This document shows, piece after piece, positions 25,277 to 34,077 of a DNA stretch of 64,000 nt. Under the pieces are notes generated by a model. That model was not told where the DNA came from, made no database searches, and saw only the letters and a list, made by a program, of their open reading frames with translations. The stretch is from Pseudaquidulcibacter sp041917055 (GTDB taxonomy: Bacteria; Pseudomonadota; Alphaproteobacteria; Caulobacterales; Aquidulcibacteraceae): assembly GCA_041917055.1 (NCBI GenBank), contig JAYRYJ010000006.1:114879-178878 (forward strand). Reading direction: 5' to 3'. How positions within the stretch are numbered: the stretch's first letter is position 1; each line of letters starts with the position of its first letter. The position numbers and the translations under genes were made by a program.

Positions 25277-26346
25277 AAAAACCTGTCAAAATGTATCTGA
25301 TTAAATGGCACAAGTTTTTCGACCATTAATAAATCCTGCACCGCTTTGATCATAAGTGCTGGGCCCGCGAAATAAAATTCGTAATTTTTGAAATTATCGC
25401 CCAATTTCTTTTGCAAAATATCATGGACAAAGCCGGTTTCGCCATCCCAATCGCCAATTCCTGCTACTGAAACAACCGGAATAAATTCAATAAATTCCGC
25501 ATATTGTGGCAGGTTCTTAAGAATTTCATCGCCACAGACATCAATAGGGGTTCTTGCGCCATAAAAGAATTTTAGTTTGCGATTATTCAATAATCCCGCC
25601 TCTGACGCACCACGCGCGATGGAAATCATTGGCGCAAGGCCAGAACCGCCTGCGATACAAACAATATCGCGCGGGGACTCTTGGCGTAAAAAAGCCAAAC
25701 CATAGGGCGCGTCAATTTCAATTTCATTGCCGATTTTGATGTGATTGAAAAGGAAATCAGTCCCCTTTCCTGCCTCGACACGGCGAATTTGGAATTGCCA
25801 AATTCCGTCGGGATTTGGCGTATTTGACATTGAATAGGCACGCGACGAACCAACCCCTGGCAATTCCAACATTGCATATTGCCCCGCAAGAAATTCGGCG
25901 GCACCGTCGCACGCAAAAGTAAATTCGCGAATATCATGGGTAATATCGCGAATTTCTTTTAATACCGCTTTTTGACGCTTTGGCAGGATTTCGGGGACAT
26001 ATTCGTTTGAAGTAGGCGCTCTTATGGCAATATCGCCATTTGCTTTACACTGGCACGCAAGTTTAAGGCCGCGCGCTTTGTCGCGAACTGAAAGACCGGG
26101 TGCATCAGGCCATAAATCGTCAACCTCACCCTCAAGCAAAGTGAATTTGCACCCGCCGCAACAGCCGGAATTGCATTCATAAGACATTCCGACACCGGCG
26201 CGCAATGCCGCGCGCAAAATCGTGTCATTCGCGTCTTGATTAAATGAAGAATTGTCTTTGAGATTAGTGACGAGGCCGCCATCAGCAGCCGCGCCATTAT
26301 CCGTCAATTCGTCTGCAATTTGCATTTTCAAATCCGGCATATCCAT
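25273..26346 (-). CDS. tmoF: Monooxygenase NADH reductase component (TmoF-like)
   Basis: 357 residues from ATG 26346. N-terminal plant-type 2Fe-2S domain with the cysteine cluster YECNSGCCGGCKF and later LACQC. It is followed by an FAD domain with RAYSMSN and an NAD domain with GGSGLAPM. It would pass electrons from NADH through the Rieske protein to the diiron hydroxylase. About 25 residues precede the ferredoxin domain core. Last gene of the six-gene operon; its stop overlaps the lysR stop by 4 bases. Assignment by family plus operon order. Confidence 0.9.
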   Translation of the reverse strand: MDMPDLKMQIADELTDNGAAADGGLVTNLKDNSSFNQDANDTILRAALRAGVGMSYECNSGCCGGCKFTLLEGEVDDLWPDAPGLSVRDKARGLKLACQCKANGDIAIRAPTSNEYVPEILPKRQKAVLKEIRDITHDIREFTFACDGAAEFLAGQYAMLELPGVGSSRAYSMSNTPNPDGIWQFQIRRVEAGKGTDFLFNHIKIGNEIEIDAPYGLAFLRQESPRDIVCIAGGSGLAPMISIARGASEAGLLNNRKLKFFYGARTPIDVCGDEILKNLPQYAEFIEFIPVVSVAGIGDWDGETGFVHDILQKKLGDNFKNYEFYFAGPALMIKAVQDLLMVEKLVPFNQIHFDRFF

Positions 26347-26361
26347 CAATTAAGTCCAGAT

Positions 26362-27348
26362 TTAGAGACCCAAAGAAGCCCTAAATTCGCGGGTTGCGGT
26401 TTGCGCCGCTTTGACTGCATCGGCAACATCAGGCAGGCCATTTGCATAATCGGCAATTGCCTTGTCTGCCAATGGTTCCCATTTCGCAATCCATCCTTTA
26501 ATAATATCAAGATTACCTTCGGTTTCCAGTGCCATTTTCACCCATGCGGCGACCCAACGACGGTGACGCGAAGTGTCAATCAATTGCGCATCGGTCAAAA
26601 GACCCAAGAGCGTATCGCCATTGTGGCGCGCTGCCTCACCCAATTTGCGGATTACGGCTTCTTCAATTGCGGGCTTTGCTACCAAATTAACCGCAACCAT
26701 TGCCTCACCCCAATCCCAAGTAGTTAGGGCGCGTTCAATTAATTCGCGGAATCCTTGCCAAACAGCATCATTTTCCCAATAATTACGTTCGTCAGAGGCA
26801 AAACCTTTGTCGGGGAATGCGATTGACAATTCTTTGGTGCGATATGCGGTGTGGCTCATCCAACGCATCGAATCTGCCATTTGGAAATAATTGACATTGG
26901 TAATGGTCGAAGCCGGAGAAATCTGCCCGATATAGGCGCTTGCCATTTGCAATGCATGGAACAAATAACGGCCTGGCGTATAATAACGCGCCAAAGTTCC
27001 CGCCCATCTTGCATCAAGCGCTTTATCATGCTCGCGTTCATTGAACTGGTCAAAAAGGCTGTGGACGTATGTTTCCTGACCGTCCTGCATAAGATTATAG
27101 GTGCGGTAAATCACTTCATCGGGGTCGCGGAATGCGTTCCAATCCGGATGTTTCAATGGCGTGCCAAAGCAGTTCTTTTTATACCATTCATTCATGAACA
27201 GATCCGGCGATAATTCATACGGATCGTTTGGTCGTTTATCATTATAATGCAATGCCACACTTACGATTTCATATTCGCTTGGTTTGCGGCGACGAGCTGC
27301 TAAATGGCTCCAGGTTTTTAGGGGCTGTAAAACTTGTGGGTCGGACAT
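26362..27348 (-). CDS. tmoE: Monooxygenase hydroxylase beta subunit (TmoE-like)
   Basis: 328 residues, the same length as T4MO TmoE. Begins MSDPQVLQPLKTWSHLAARR with the conserved RRKPSEYEIVS segment; internal WAGTLARYYTPGRYLFHALQM and ALTTWDWGEAMVAVNLV match the beta subunits of soluble diiron monooxygenases. It lacks the metal ligands, as expected. GGAGTC precedes the ATG. Beta pairs with alpha and gamma to form the (abg)2 hydroxylase. Confidence 0.93.
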   Translation of the reverse strand: MSDPQVLQPLKTWSHLAARRRKPSEYEIVSVALHYNDKRPNDPYELSPDLFMNEWYKKNCFGTPLKHPDWNAFRDPDEVIYRTYNLMQDGQETYVHSLFDQFNEREHDKALDARWAGTLARYYTPGRYLFHALQMASAYIGQISPASTITNVNYFQMADSMRWMSHTAYRTKELSIAFPDKGFASDERNYWENDAVWQGFRELIERALTTWDWGEAMVAVNLVAKPAIEEAVIRKLGEAARHNGDTLLGLLTDAQLIDTSRHRRWVAAWVKMALETEGNLDIIKGWIAKWEPLADKAIADYANGLPDVADAVKAAQTATREFRASLGL

Positions 27349-27363
27349 TTCAGACTCCTTGGA

Positions 27364-27678
27364 TTAAAGTTTTGTGTTGAAATAGAAACGAACTGAGTCC
27401 GGACGGGTTTCGATTTGCCCCGCAAAAGAGCTTAGATCGATTTCCAAATCATTCAGTTTGAACGGACGGCCCAATTCTTCCTCTATGGTTGCTTGGGTAA
27501 GTATCATTTCCTGTTCGGTGTGAATGCGGATATAGGCGCGTTTGTCATCGACAAACACTTCTTTGCCCGGATTATCTATTTTTGCCGCCTCAATGACGGC
27601 AAGTGCCAATTCGCCCGACCGCATTACGGGGCCGACCATATTATTGTGATACGCTTGCGCCGATGTTGAAGCGCTCAT
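27364..27678 (-). CDS. tmoD: Monooxygenase effector/coupling protein (TmoD-like)
   Basis: 104 residues, TmoD/MmoB size. The sequence NNMVGPVMRSGELALAVIEAA and the DKRAYIRIHTEQEMILTQATIEEELG strand-helix order fit the effector family. The effector binds the hydroxylase near the diiron site and sets turnover and product pattern. The position between the Rieske and beta genes is the tmo order. Confidence 0.92.
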   Translation of the reverse strand: MSASTSAQAYHNNMVGPVMRSGELALAVIEAAKIDNPGKEVFVDDKRAYIRIHTEQEMILTQATIEEELGRPFKLNDLEIDLSSFAGQIETRPDSVRFYFNTKL

Positions 27679-27711
27679 TTTAATCTCCTTGTAACTTGCC
27701 GTTTTCGGCTA

Positions 27712-28047
27712 TTATGAATGGGCGAATAATGGGGTGACACCTTCGGTATCGACCAACACATCCTCACCCTCTATTTGGACATTGTATCTTGCGAGCGCAC
27801 AATCATCTGGGTTTATGCCTTTGCCGCTATCGGCATCGAAAATCCATGAATGGGCGCGGCAAATAACTTTTGTGCCGTCGAATTTACCTTCAACCAATGG
27901 AATATCTTGGTGAGGGCAAACCCCTTGGAATGCGCGAATTTCGCCTGAATTTGTGCAAACAATCAGAATTTCCTGACCATCAATATTGTAAGAGGCCATT
28001 TCGCCTTCCCATACGTCATCAAGCGTACAAACTTTTTTAAAAGCCAT
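27712..28047 (-). CDS. tmoC: Rieske ferredoxin of the monooxygenase (TmoC-like)
   Basis: 111 residues. The Rieske 2Fe-2S ligands are complete: C44-P-H46 and C63-x2-H66 (GVCPHQDIPL and VICRAHSWIFD), one residue offset from TmoC. It shuttles electrons from the reductase to the hydroxylase. It is 7 bases downstream of the gamma subunit gene. Confidence 0.95.
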   Translation of the reverse strand: MAFKKVCTLDDVWEGEMASYNIDGQEILIVCTNSGEIRAFQGVCPHQDIPLVEGKFDGTKVICRAHSWIFDADSGKGINPDDCALARYNVQIEGEDVLVDTEGVTPLFAHS

Positions 28048-28054
28048 TTTCGCA

Positions 28055-28309
28055 CTATTCCCAAATTATATCGAGGGTTTCGGTAGGGGCGACACCCGCC
28101 TCACCCAATTTCAAATCGCGTGCGAAAACTTCGCCATTTGAATGGCGGCGAACGCGCATTGTTTTATTTGGTTGTGGGCGCACTCGACGACCCACCGAAT
28201 GATGGGCACATGCTGCGGCAACTTCATCCATTGTGTTTTCAGTATCAACCGCCACTAATTGAAGCACGAAATCGCCTTCAAAATTTGAACTTATCGGAAA
28301 TAGAGCCAT
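28055..28309 (-). CDS. tmoB: Monooxygenase hydroxylase gamma subunit (TmoB-like)
   Basis: 84 residues with FEGDFVLQLVAVDTENTMDE and the RVRPQPNKTMRVRRH segment, which align closely with TmoB (FEKDFLVQLVVVD, RRVAPREGVMRVRKH). The gamma subunit stabilises the hydroxylase alpha-beta dimer. Confidence 0.93.
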   Translation of the reverse strand: MALFPISSNFEGDFVLQLVAVDTENTMDEVAAACAHHSVGRRVRPQPNKTMRVRRHSNGEVFARDLKLGEAGVAPTETLDIIWE

Positions 28310-28369
28310 TTTATTGTCTCACTATAAAAATTTAAGGGAAAGGTCGCGGCGTTTAAGCCGCGACTATTG

Positions 28370-29869
28370 CTATTCAGCCGCAGTGCGCAAAGCGCGATAA
28401 ACTTCGGCCCATGCATAATTGTGTGCATCATCGCCAATCTCACCCGGGGCAAGATTCATGTATTTTAGGCCACCGCCCAAATCCATTGGCTGTATCATGC
28501 CTGAAAGGAAACGATCGATAATCGACAAATGACCCGCATAGCGTTTCGGATCAGTTTCAAAGCACCATTTATCGACTTCTGAACCAAAGTGATACATGCG
28601 TCCTTCATATTCAAGAACATGGTCTTTAACATTCCATTTCTTACCCGGTGGGCCAAGGATTGGAAGGTTACACATATTGCAGACCATAGGCAGGGTTTCA
28701 GGATAAGCCATCGCCATATTGCCATCAACAACATTGTCAATGAAAACGTCCCAGCATTGGCCCCAGCTATCGTTCCAACCTGGATACTTAGCCTCTAACC
28801 ATTCGCGTTCGGCAGGGGTGACACCAGCAGCAGGGTTCCACCACAATGTCGGACGCCAGAAATATGAACCAAGGTGCATACCATGATGTGTATCATTCAA
28901 ATCATTGAGGAAAATGTCCCAATACCATGGCAAATCAAGGCCCATATCGGTAAGCGCGCGTTCAAATTGCGCAACAATCCACTCTTCCATGAATTCTTTG
29001 AATGATTGTTTTCTATGCTCAAGTGGCGTGTAATAATCCATAATCGGTCCGGTGAGAACCGAGAATAATTTCCATGCACCCCATAGAGCGACATCGACAC
29101 GCTGTTGCGCCTCTTTCTTTTTGCCGTTTTCAATCAAGACTTTCAAAGCCGGGCCACCGATTTGTGCGTGGCGCGATTCATCGGTCTGGATTGAAGAAAT
29201 GAGGTTTGCGAAAGTATGGTCGCCCGCCTCTGCCGCATCTGCTGCAAGCCCAAGGAATTGCATATTGGTGAAGCCGGTTTCAAAGCTGAAAGTCAACATA
29301 ATCGAAACCGAAATTGCATCGCGTGTCATCATAATGTCGTCAAAGAAGTGACGCGCTGCAATCATCGCCCATTCATTGGTGTCATAGGCTTTCCATGCCC
29401 AATCCATTTGGCGATCTTTTGAAACGTGTTCATGCGGGAAATATAATTGCATTTGCCCGTGGCGAATTTCATCCATACAACCAAGTGTGGACATATTGCG
29501 CATACCCGGTGCTTTTGAGAAACGCATCATGCGCGCTTCGGCAGTCGCGGCGGCATATTCACCACGCGCAATCGCGCCATAATGCGCCTTCATTACCGAT
29601 TTCCAACCCGGATCGGCGTTTTCAAAAATTTTGGAACGTTCTAACGCCGCTTTAACCGAATAAGCACCTGCATCTTTTTCGCGCTGGACTTTTACATATT
29701 CGGGATAGGTTTGTTTATAAGGCTCGTCATAGTTTTCCCACGCCTCCTGCCTTAAGCCCCAACCACCTGACAAATCAGGCGGGAATAATTCGTCTTCTGT
29801 TACGAATTTTGGGGTCCAATTGGTTGTCCTGGCAATATCATACCAGTCCATGCGATTAAGCACAGCCAT
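28370..29869 (-). CDS. tmoA: Toluene/alkene monooxygenase hydroxylase alpha subunit (TmoA-like, diiron)
   Basis: 499 residues, nearly identical in length to T4MO TmoA. All six diiron ligands are at the TmoA positions: E104, E134, H137, E197, E231, H234 (EIRH and ESRH motifs). Active-site residues I100, G103, A107, Q141, T201 and F205 also equal those of T4MO, which favours an aromatic substrate. Position 102, next to the cavity, is Arg where TmoA has Val. Closest named relatives by eye are toluene 4-monooxygenase and alkene/isoprene monooxygenases; the real substrate cannot be proven from sequence. GGAGAGA precedes the ATG. Confidence 0.93.
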   Translation of the reverse strand: MAVLNRMDWYDIARTTNWTPKFVTEDELFPPDLSGGWGLRQEAWENYDEPYKQTYPEYVKVQREKDAGAYSVKAALERSKIFENADPGWKSVMKAHYGAIARGEYAAATAEARMMRFSKAPGMRNMSTLGCMDEIRHGQMQLYFPHEHVSKDRQMDWAWKAYDTNEWAMIAARHFFDDIMMTRDAISVSIMLTFSFETGFTNMQFLGLAADAAEAGDHTFANLISSIQTDESRHAQIGGPALKVLIENGKKKEAQQRVDVALWGAWKLFSVLTGPIMDYYTPLEHRKQSFKEFMEEWIVAQFERALTDMGLDLPWYWDIFLNDLNDTHHGMHLGSYFWRPTLWWNPAAGVTPAEREWLEAKYPGWNDSWGQCWDVFIDNVVDGNMAMAYPETLPMVCNMCNLPILGPPGKKWNVKDHVLEYEGRMYHFGSEVDKWCFETDPKRYAGHLSIIDRFLSGMIQPMDLGGGLKYMNLAPGEIGDDAHNYAWAEVYRALRTAAE

Positions 29870-29931
29870 GTTTCTCTCCGCTTGTTTGGGTGGTTATCCA
29901 CCAATTTATTCTGATTTCGGGAAAATCCTAA

Positions 29932-29982
29932 AATCTCGAAATTATTATTGTCAGTATTTGTAGTGTGGTTATTTTCGAGATT
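29932..29982. promoter_or_regulatory. Inverted repeat upstream of the monooxygenase operon
   Basis: AATCTCGAAA (29932-29941) and TTTCGAGATT (29973-29982) form a perfect 10-bp inverted repeat whose centres are 41 bp apart, about four helical turns. Between the arms lies TGTAGTGTG (29959-29967), also found in the LysR dyad. No sigma-54 -24/-12 pair was seen. A regulator-binding region is likely; which protein binds it is unknown. Confidence 0.5.
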
Positions 29983-30063
29983 CCAATACTGTTTTAATGC
30001 AAATTCAATACGTTTTTTGCATAATGCTTAGTTCGGTATTGCTATTTTGGCATTGAAATGGAT

Positions 30064-30258
30064 GTCCCTCTCCTTACCTGTTTGCGGGGAAGGTGGCTCG
30101 CGCAGCGAGACGGAAGGGGCGCGAACGGAGCGCGATTTTTTACGACGCGGATATTCCCCCTCCTATCCCACACTCAAAACCCTGCCCCATAATCGCGTCC
30201 ATTTTTGAGATTGAAAGGAGAAGTCAACAAATGTTAACATTCTCGCGCGCGAGGGGGA
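30064..30258. repeat. GC-richer repeat-like segment upstream of the monooxygenase operon
   Basis: This stretch of the 540-base gene-free gap (29870-30409) is more GC-rich than its flanks. It begins GTCCCTCTCC and ends GAGGGGGAG. It contains the stems CTCGC-GCA-GCGAG and GCGC/GCGC-type pairs. The wording (CTGTTTGCGGGGAAGGTGGC, GGCTCGCGCAGCGAGACGG) resembles the dispersed palindromic repeats common between genes in alphaproteobacteria. Only one copy is in this window, so the call rests on resemblance. Confidence 0.4.
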
Positions 30259-30409
30259 GTTCGTGTGATTTCAATGGGTTAGTTGTTTGCAGAGTGAATT
30301 TTTATAGAAACAAGGTTACAAAATGCGAAGAAATTGGAAACACTTTGAGTCTAAAAAATCAATAATAAGTCTGCATCTGGCTAGCAACCGCAGAAATATT
30401 ACTTCAACG

Positions 30410-31021
30410 CTAGTCAGGCTTTATCGGTCGTCCTAAAGCGTCATACAGCACTTTTGGATTAATAACCGGAATTTTCTTATCATCTTGCTTTAAGGGCGCG
30501 GTTTTTTCGGGTTTTTGGGGCAACGGCGGTGGCGGGGCGTCTTTCCCTGCGGCAATTTCGGTGACAATTTTCCATTTGCCAAATTCTTTGCGCCAAACCG
30601 TAACATAACGCCCTGTCGATAGAACGGAAACGCCCTTTTTAATCTGATAAGCGCCCCAACTTGAACCAGAGCCGCCCGACGCCAAGGCACTTTCGGGAAG
30701 GCGTTCAAGAATTATGCCTTTTGGGAATTTTTCAAAACGCGAAATAACGCCCAAAGCCCCCTCTTGTGACACACCACCTGCATCGACCAAAGTGCCAATA
30801 TCGGAAATATATTGCGAATATGCTTCAAGTGGGCCAAGCGCAATTATTGACGCCGCCACCACAGCCTCTAAATCAATCAATTCTTGGCTTTCATCGATTG
30901 ATTTGGTTTCGAATTGTGGTGCTTGGACAGGCGGATTTTCGGGAAGTTTCCAATCAGCAGTTTGCGCGTTTGCGGTATTCGCATAAATCAAAGCAAAAGC
31001 GAAAAGCCCGAAAATGCGCAT
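30410..31021 (-). CDS. Exported protein with SnoaL/NTF2-like features
   Basis: 203 residues, signal peptide MRIFGLFAFALIYANTANA. Middle segment has ALGPLEAYSQYISD ... YVTVWRKEFGKWKIVTEIAAG, the final strands typical of a DUF4440/SnoaL-like fold. The C-terminus is Pro/Lys-rich. ATG overlaps the preceding gene's TAA (TAATG), so it is translated in an operon after ilvN and the next protein. Function unknown. Confidence 0.6.
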   Translation of the reverse strand: MRIFGLFAFALIYANTANAQTADWKLPENPPVQAPQFETKSIDESQELIDLEAVVAASIIALGPLEAYSQYISDIGTLVDAGGVSQEGALGVISRFEKFPKGIILERLPESALASGGSGSSWGAYQIKKGVSVLSTGRYVTVWRKEFGKWKIVTEIAAGKDAPPPPLPQKPEKTAPLKQDDKKIPVINPKVLYDALGRPIKPD

Positions 31022-31692
31022 TAATTTGCACCGACCTCTTTACCCAAAATTTTTTCCTTTGGCGGTGCGAAGCCCTCAATATTGATATTCTTCAAAACCG
31101 AGGCAACACGGAATTTATAAACCGCTAAAATCGGGCGCACCCTTTCATCATCATAACGCGTAGCGACGCAACGTTTTTGTGTCGGGGCCTGGATTTCAAT
31201 TACCGCAGTTGCAGGGGCCTTAATTTTGCGCGGTTCAAAAGTGCGTTTCAATTCGCCCCAAATATTGGCATCTTTTAAAGTATTAAGAATATCGACGGAT
31301 TGTTCGTAATTCAATTCATGTTCTTCAAATTTCGCGACCCCATTTTCATAAACGCCAATTTTTGCAAATCCTGCCTTATTTGCCGCTTTGGGGGTTGAGA
31401 ATTCAATCGACATGGCTTTTCCGCCAATATAAAAGACACTTACCCGATAATTCGCTTTATCATTTGGGTTAATCTGCAGCGGCGCATCAATTTTTAGCGC
31501 GGAAACCGCCTCTGGCGTGGCATTCTCAGCGCCCTTTGCCGACTCACAAACCCGCATTCTTGGGTCGCCATCAACGCCCATAAAATAATCTCTTTGCGGC
31601 CCCAAATTCGGTTTAGGCAAAAACCGCCACGCCGTAACACCGACCAAGATTGTCACTAAAATGGCGGTAATAATTTTGAAGCGCAAATTCAT
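31021..31692 (-). CDS. Membrane-anchored protein of unknown function
   Basis: 223 residues. One N-terminal hydrophobic anchor (FKIITAILVTILVGVTAWRFL), then an extracytoplasmic region with a Cys pair and no motif I can name. The start is 11 bases after the ilvN stop, and its stop overlaps the next start. It probably shares the ilvN transcript, but a role in branched-chain amino-acid synthesis is not implied. Confidence 0.55.
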   Translation of the reverse strand: MNLRFKIITAILVTILVGVTAWRFLPKPNLGPQRDYFMGVDGDPRMRVCESAKGAENATPEAVSALKIDAPLQINPNDKANYRVSVFYIGGKAMSIEFSTPKAANKAGFAKIGVYENGVAKFEEHELNYEQSVDILNTLKDANIWGELKRTFEPRKIKAPATAVIEIQAPTQKRCVATRYDDERVRPILAVYKFRVASVLKNINIEGFAPPKEKILGKEVGAN

Positions 31693-31703
31693 TTATAGAC
31701 CTT

Positions 31704-32246
31704 TCAAACTTTTTCATTGCCACGGCGAATTGTGGCAACGCCCGTGCGTGACACTTCGATAAGGCCAAGTGGTTTCATCAATTCGATAAAATCATCGAGT
31801 TTCTTCGAACTACCGGTTAGTTCAAAAGTGAAAGAATCTAAAGTGGCATCGATTACGCGGCATTTGAAAGCATCGCCCAATCTTAAAGCCTCGACCCGCT
31901 CGTCACCTTTACCGCCGACTTTAATAAGTGCCAATTCGCGCGAAACCGCGCCTTCATCGCCATAAAAATCAATGACACGAATAACAGGGACAATACGATT
32001 AAGTTGTGCCTTGATTTGTTCCAAGGTCGCAGGTGTGCCGGAAGTCACGATATTAATGCGCGAAGTGTGTTTGGTATGGTCGGTTTCGGCCACGGTAAGG
32101 CTCTCAATATTATAGCCACGCGCAGAAAATAGGCCAACGACACGCCCTAAAACCCCGGGTTCGTTCTTGACAATAACCGCCAAAGTCGTGCGAATTATTG
32201 TTTCCATAGTATCAGGAATAAAATATGCAGATTGTGGTTGGTTCAT
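31704..32246 (-). CDS. ilvN: Acetolactate synthase small (regulatory) subunit
   Basis: 180 residues from ATG 32246 (GGAG upstream; TTG 32252 is an alternative). N-terminal ACT domain TTLAVIVKNEPGVLGRVVGLFSARGYNIESLTVAET, the standard IlvH/IlvN start. It binds valine and feedback-inhibits the large subunit. Usually it follows ilvB directly; here 4.6 kb of other genes lie between the ilvB stop and this start. Confidence 0.95.
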   Translation of the reverse strand: MNQPQSAYFIPDTMETIIRTTLAVIVKNEPGVLGRVVGLFSARGYNIESLTVAETDHTKHTSRINIVTSGTPATLEQIKAQLNRIVPVIRVIDFYGDEGAVSRELALIKVGGKGDERVEALRLGDAFKCRVIDATLDSFTFELTGSSKKLDDFIELMKPLGLIEVSRTGVATIRRGNEKV

Positions 32247-32276
32247 TGTCAATTGCTCCGAGATTAATACAATCTG

Positions 32277-32306
32277 ATGATAATTGAGATTGCACTATTA
32301 AATCAA
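32277..32306 (-). promoter_or_regulatory. Candidate promoter for ilvN
   Basis: TTGATT and TATCAT spaced by 18 bases on the minus strand, about 30 bases before the ilvN start. A separate promoter would be needed if the long segment between ilvB and ilvN is not transcribed through. Confidence 0.4.
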
Positions 32307-32367
32307 GGAAAAATGGCCTATTTGAGGCAGGAAACAGCTATGTTTTGTGTAATTCGGCGGGGTTAAA

Positions 32368-32994
32368 TTGGAACTTGGTCTTAATTCACGGTTCTCATAT
32401 AAATGCACGCAATGTTCGCAATGCTGCATTAATAAAAAAATCCAAACCAATCCTTATGAAAAATTGCGCCTAGCCCAAAATCTTGGAATACGGGTCAAGG
32501 ATTTTGTTACGCGATTTACTCATGATGGAACTTATTTAAATCAGGATTCCTACGGGAATTGCCTGTTCTTGGGGCAAAACGGGTGTTCGGTTCATAAGGA
32601 CCGCCCCTTGGTTTGCAGGCTTTTCCCTTTGGGCCGCCATATTTTTGAAAATGGCAGCCACCATTATTCAAACCCTCAGTGGCAAACTCCACCCAATGGC
32701 GAATATGGTGAAGACGGAACAATAGGCGAATTTGTGGAAAGCCAAAATGCGGCGGATTTTATCAATTTTGCCGATGAATATTTCAAATTCTATTGCCTAT
32801 TATCCAAATCTCAAGACGCTGAATTTGCTTTTGAAATCAGGGAAATCGACATAATCGATATTGAAGAATTTACCGACTTCTATTGTGAAATGAAAAATAT
32901 TGACAGACCACAAAATCCCAATCAATATGCGCTTATCCACCTCAAGGCACTATATGAGCTTTTAGGTAACGAATATTCGGGAGAAATGCCATGA
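32368..32994 (+). CDS. YkgJ-family cysteine cluster protein
   Basis: 208 residues from TTG 32368 with CGGGG upstream. Cys pattern: YKCTQCSQCC near the N-terminus, then GNCLF-GQNGCSVHKDRPLVCRLFPLG, the YkgJ signature that binds Zn or an Fe-S cluster. A few more Cys follow (CLLSK, FYCE). Role of the family is undetermined, possibly metal handling or protein maturation. Its stop overlaps the start of the next gene as ATGA. Confidence 0.75.
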   Translation: MELGLNSRFSYKCTQCSQCCINKKIQTNPYEKLRLAQNLGIRVKDFVTRFTHDGTYLNQDSYGNCLFLGQNGCSVHKDRPLVCRLFPLGRHIFENGSHHYSNPQWQTPPNGEYGEDGTIGEFVESQNAADFINFADEYFKFYCLLSKSQDAEFAFEIREIDIIDIEEFTDFYCEMKNIDRPQNPNQYALIHLKALYELLGNEYSGEMP

Positions 32995-33431
32995 AAAAGA
33001 ATGCGAAATCCATTATCGGCGCTGCAACCTTATCGCTTGGATTGGCATTAGGTGTCAATTCTTTGAGCGAGGCCAAGCCACCAAAAGCTGCACCCAAACT
33101 TGAGGGCGGCAAAGAGGGATTGGCAAAAGCCGATTTTCATAAACATACAAGCGATGCCTCAGCTGGCAAATGCGACCAGCACAAAATGGAAAAATCCGCC
33201 TATATTATCAAGGGCGAAAATGGCGCCACCCAGCATAAAATGGAAAGCGCAGGCTATATCAAATTTGATGGTGTTGAAGGAAATTGCATTAAAGGCGAAG
33301 GCGCGAATATGCAAAAAATTGAATCAGGCCAACATAAAATCGAAGGCTCACAAATAAAATTACAAGAATCAAAACAGCATAAAATGGAAAGCCAAGAAGC
33401 GGGTCAAGGCGCTGATTTTATTAAGAAATAA
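32991..33431 (+). CDS. Exported His/Lys-rich protein with [QM]xK[MI]E repeats
   Basis: 146 residues, ATG overlapping the YkgJ gene by 4 bases. Signal peptide (SIIGAATLSLGLALGVNSLSEA). The mature part has repeated motifs QHKMEKSAYIIKG, QHKMESAGYIKFDG, MQKIESGQ, QHKIEGSQIK and QHKMESQ, plus two CD/NC positions. His, Lys, Met and Glu enrichment could suit metal binding, and the translational coupling with a YkgJ metal-cluster protein supports that idea. This is inference; I do not recognise the family. Confidence 0.65.
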   Translation: MKKNAKSIIGAATLSLGLALGVNSLSEAKPPKAAPKLEGGKEGLAKADFHKHTSDASAGKCDQHKMEKSAYIIKGENGATQHKMESAGYIKFDGVEGNCIKGEGANMQKIESGQHKIEGSQIKLQESKQHKMESQEAGQGADFIKK

Positions 33432-33442
33432 TCGCGCTCCTT

Positions 33443-34000
33443 TTACCGTTCACGAAAAATACAGGCCTTGCCTGTTACGATTTCACATATAAGGGCGTTT
33501 GTATCTTTATAACCGCACCATTCGATTTCACCCTCTATGATTTTCGATTTGCTCTGAATTATTGCGTAATAGTTTGGGCCGTCCATGCATACCGTGCCAG
33601 ACCTCATATATGGAAGATAGGTGCGATTGTTTAGTGAAGCCTTTTCAATCAATTTCTGTTTCCAAAGATTCGCTGTTTGAATTGGTCTGACATAGGATGT
33701 GACATTTTCGAATGTATATTTATATTTATAATAATTGGCACGACGTTTCGAGAACTTTGCCCTTTTTACAGAAATAATTGCTTGTTCTGCAAACTCGATA
33801 TTAATTATTTTTCGCGGAAAATACCACGCGTCGCCAATAAATATCTGGATCGAATCAAATTTGGACGGGTTTTCACCGCCATTCAAGATACCGGATCTTG
33901 CAATCCATTTTTTGGATGACTTTTCCAATCCTTCAGAATAGGCACTCGCGTTCGCACTAGTTGAAACCAACAAAATAGAAAATAAGTAAATCCAATTCAT
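33443..34000 (-). CDS. Exported protein of unknown function
   Basis: 185 residues, signal peptide (WIYLFSILLVSTSANA). Basic (pI likely high), AT-rich coding and no recognisable domain. Two C-terminal Cys pairs (WCGYKD, TGKACIF). Tail-to-tail with the preceding gene. It belongs to the accessory segment between ilvN and ilvB. Confidence 0.5.
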   Translation of the reverse strand: MNWIYLFSILLVSTSANASAYSEGLEKSSKKWIARSGILNGGENPSKFDSIQIFIGDAWYFPRKIINIEFAEQAIISVKRAKFSKRRANYYKYKYTFENVTSYVRPIQTANLWKQKLIEKASLNNRTYLPYMRSGTVCMDGPNYYAIIQSKSKIIEGEIEWCGYKDTNALICEIVTGKACIFRER

Positions 34001-34077
34001 TTATTCAATATAAGATTGAAAAATCGATTTTTAAACAATTATTTCTCACATTAGCAAAATTTCTTCTTGCTCGCGGA

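Noticed and set aside
30093..30365. 90-codon frame upstream of the monooxygenase operon
   Set aside because: Overlaps the repeat-like segment, lacks a ribosome site and has no protein-like pattern.
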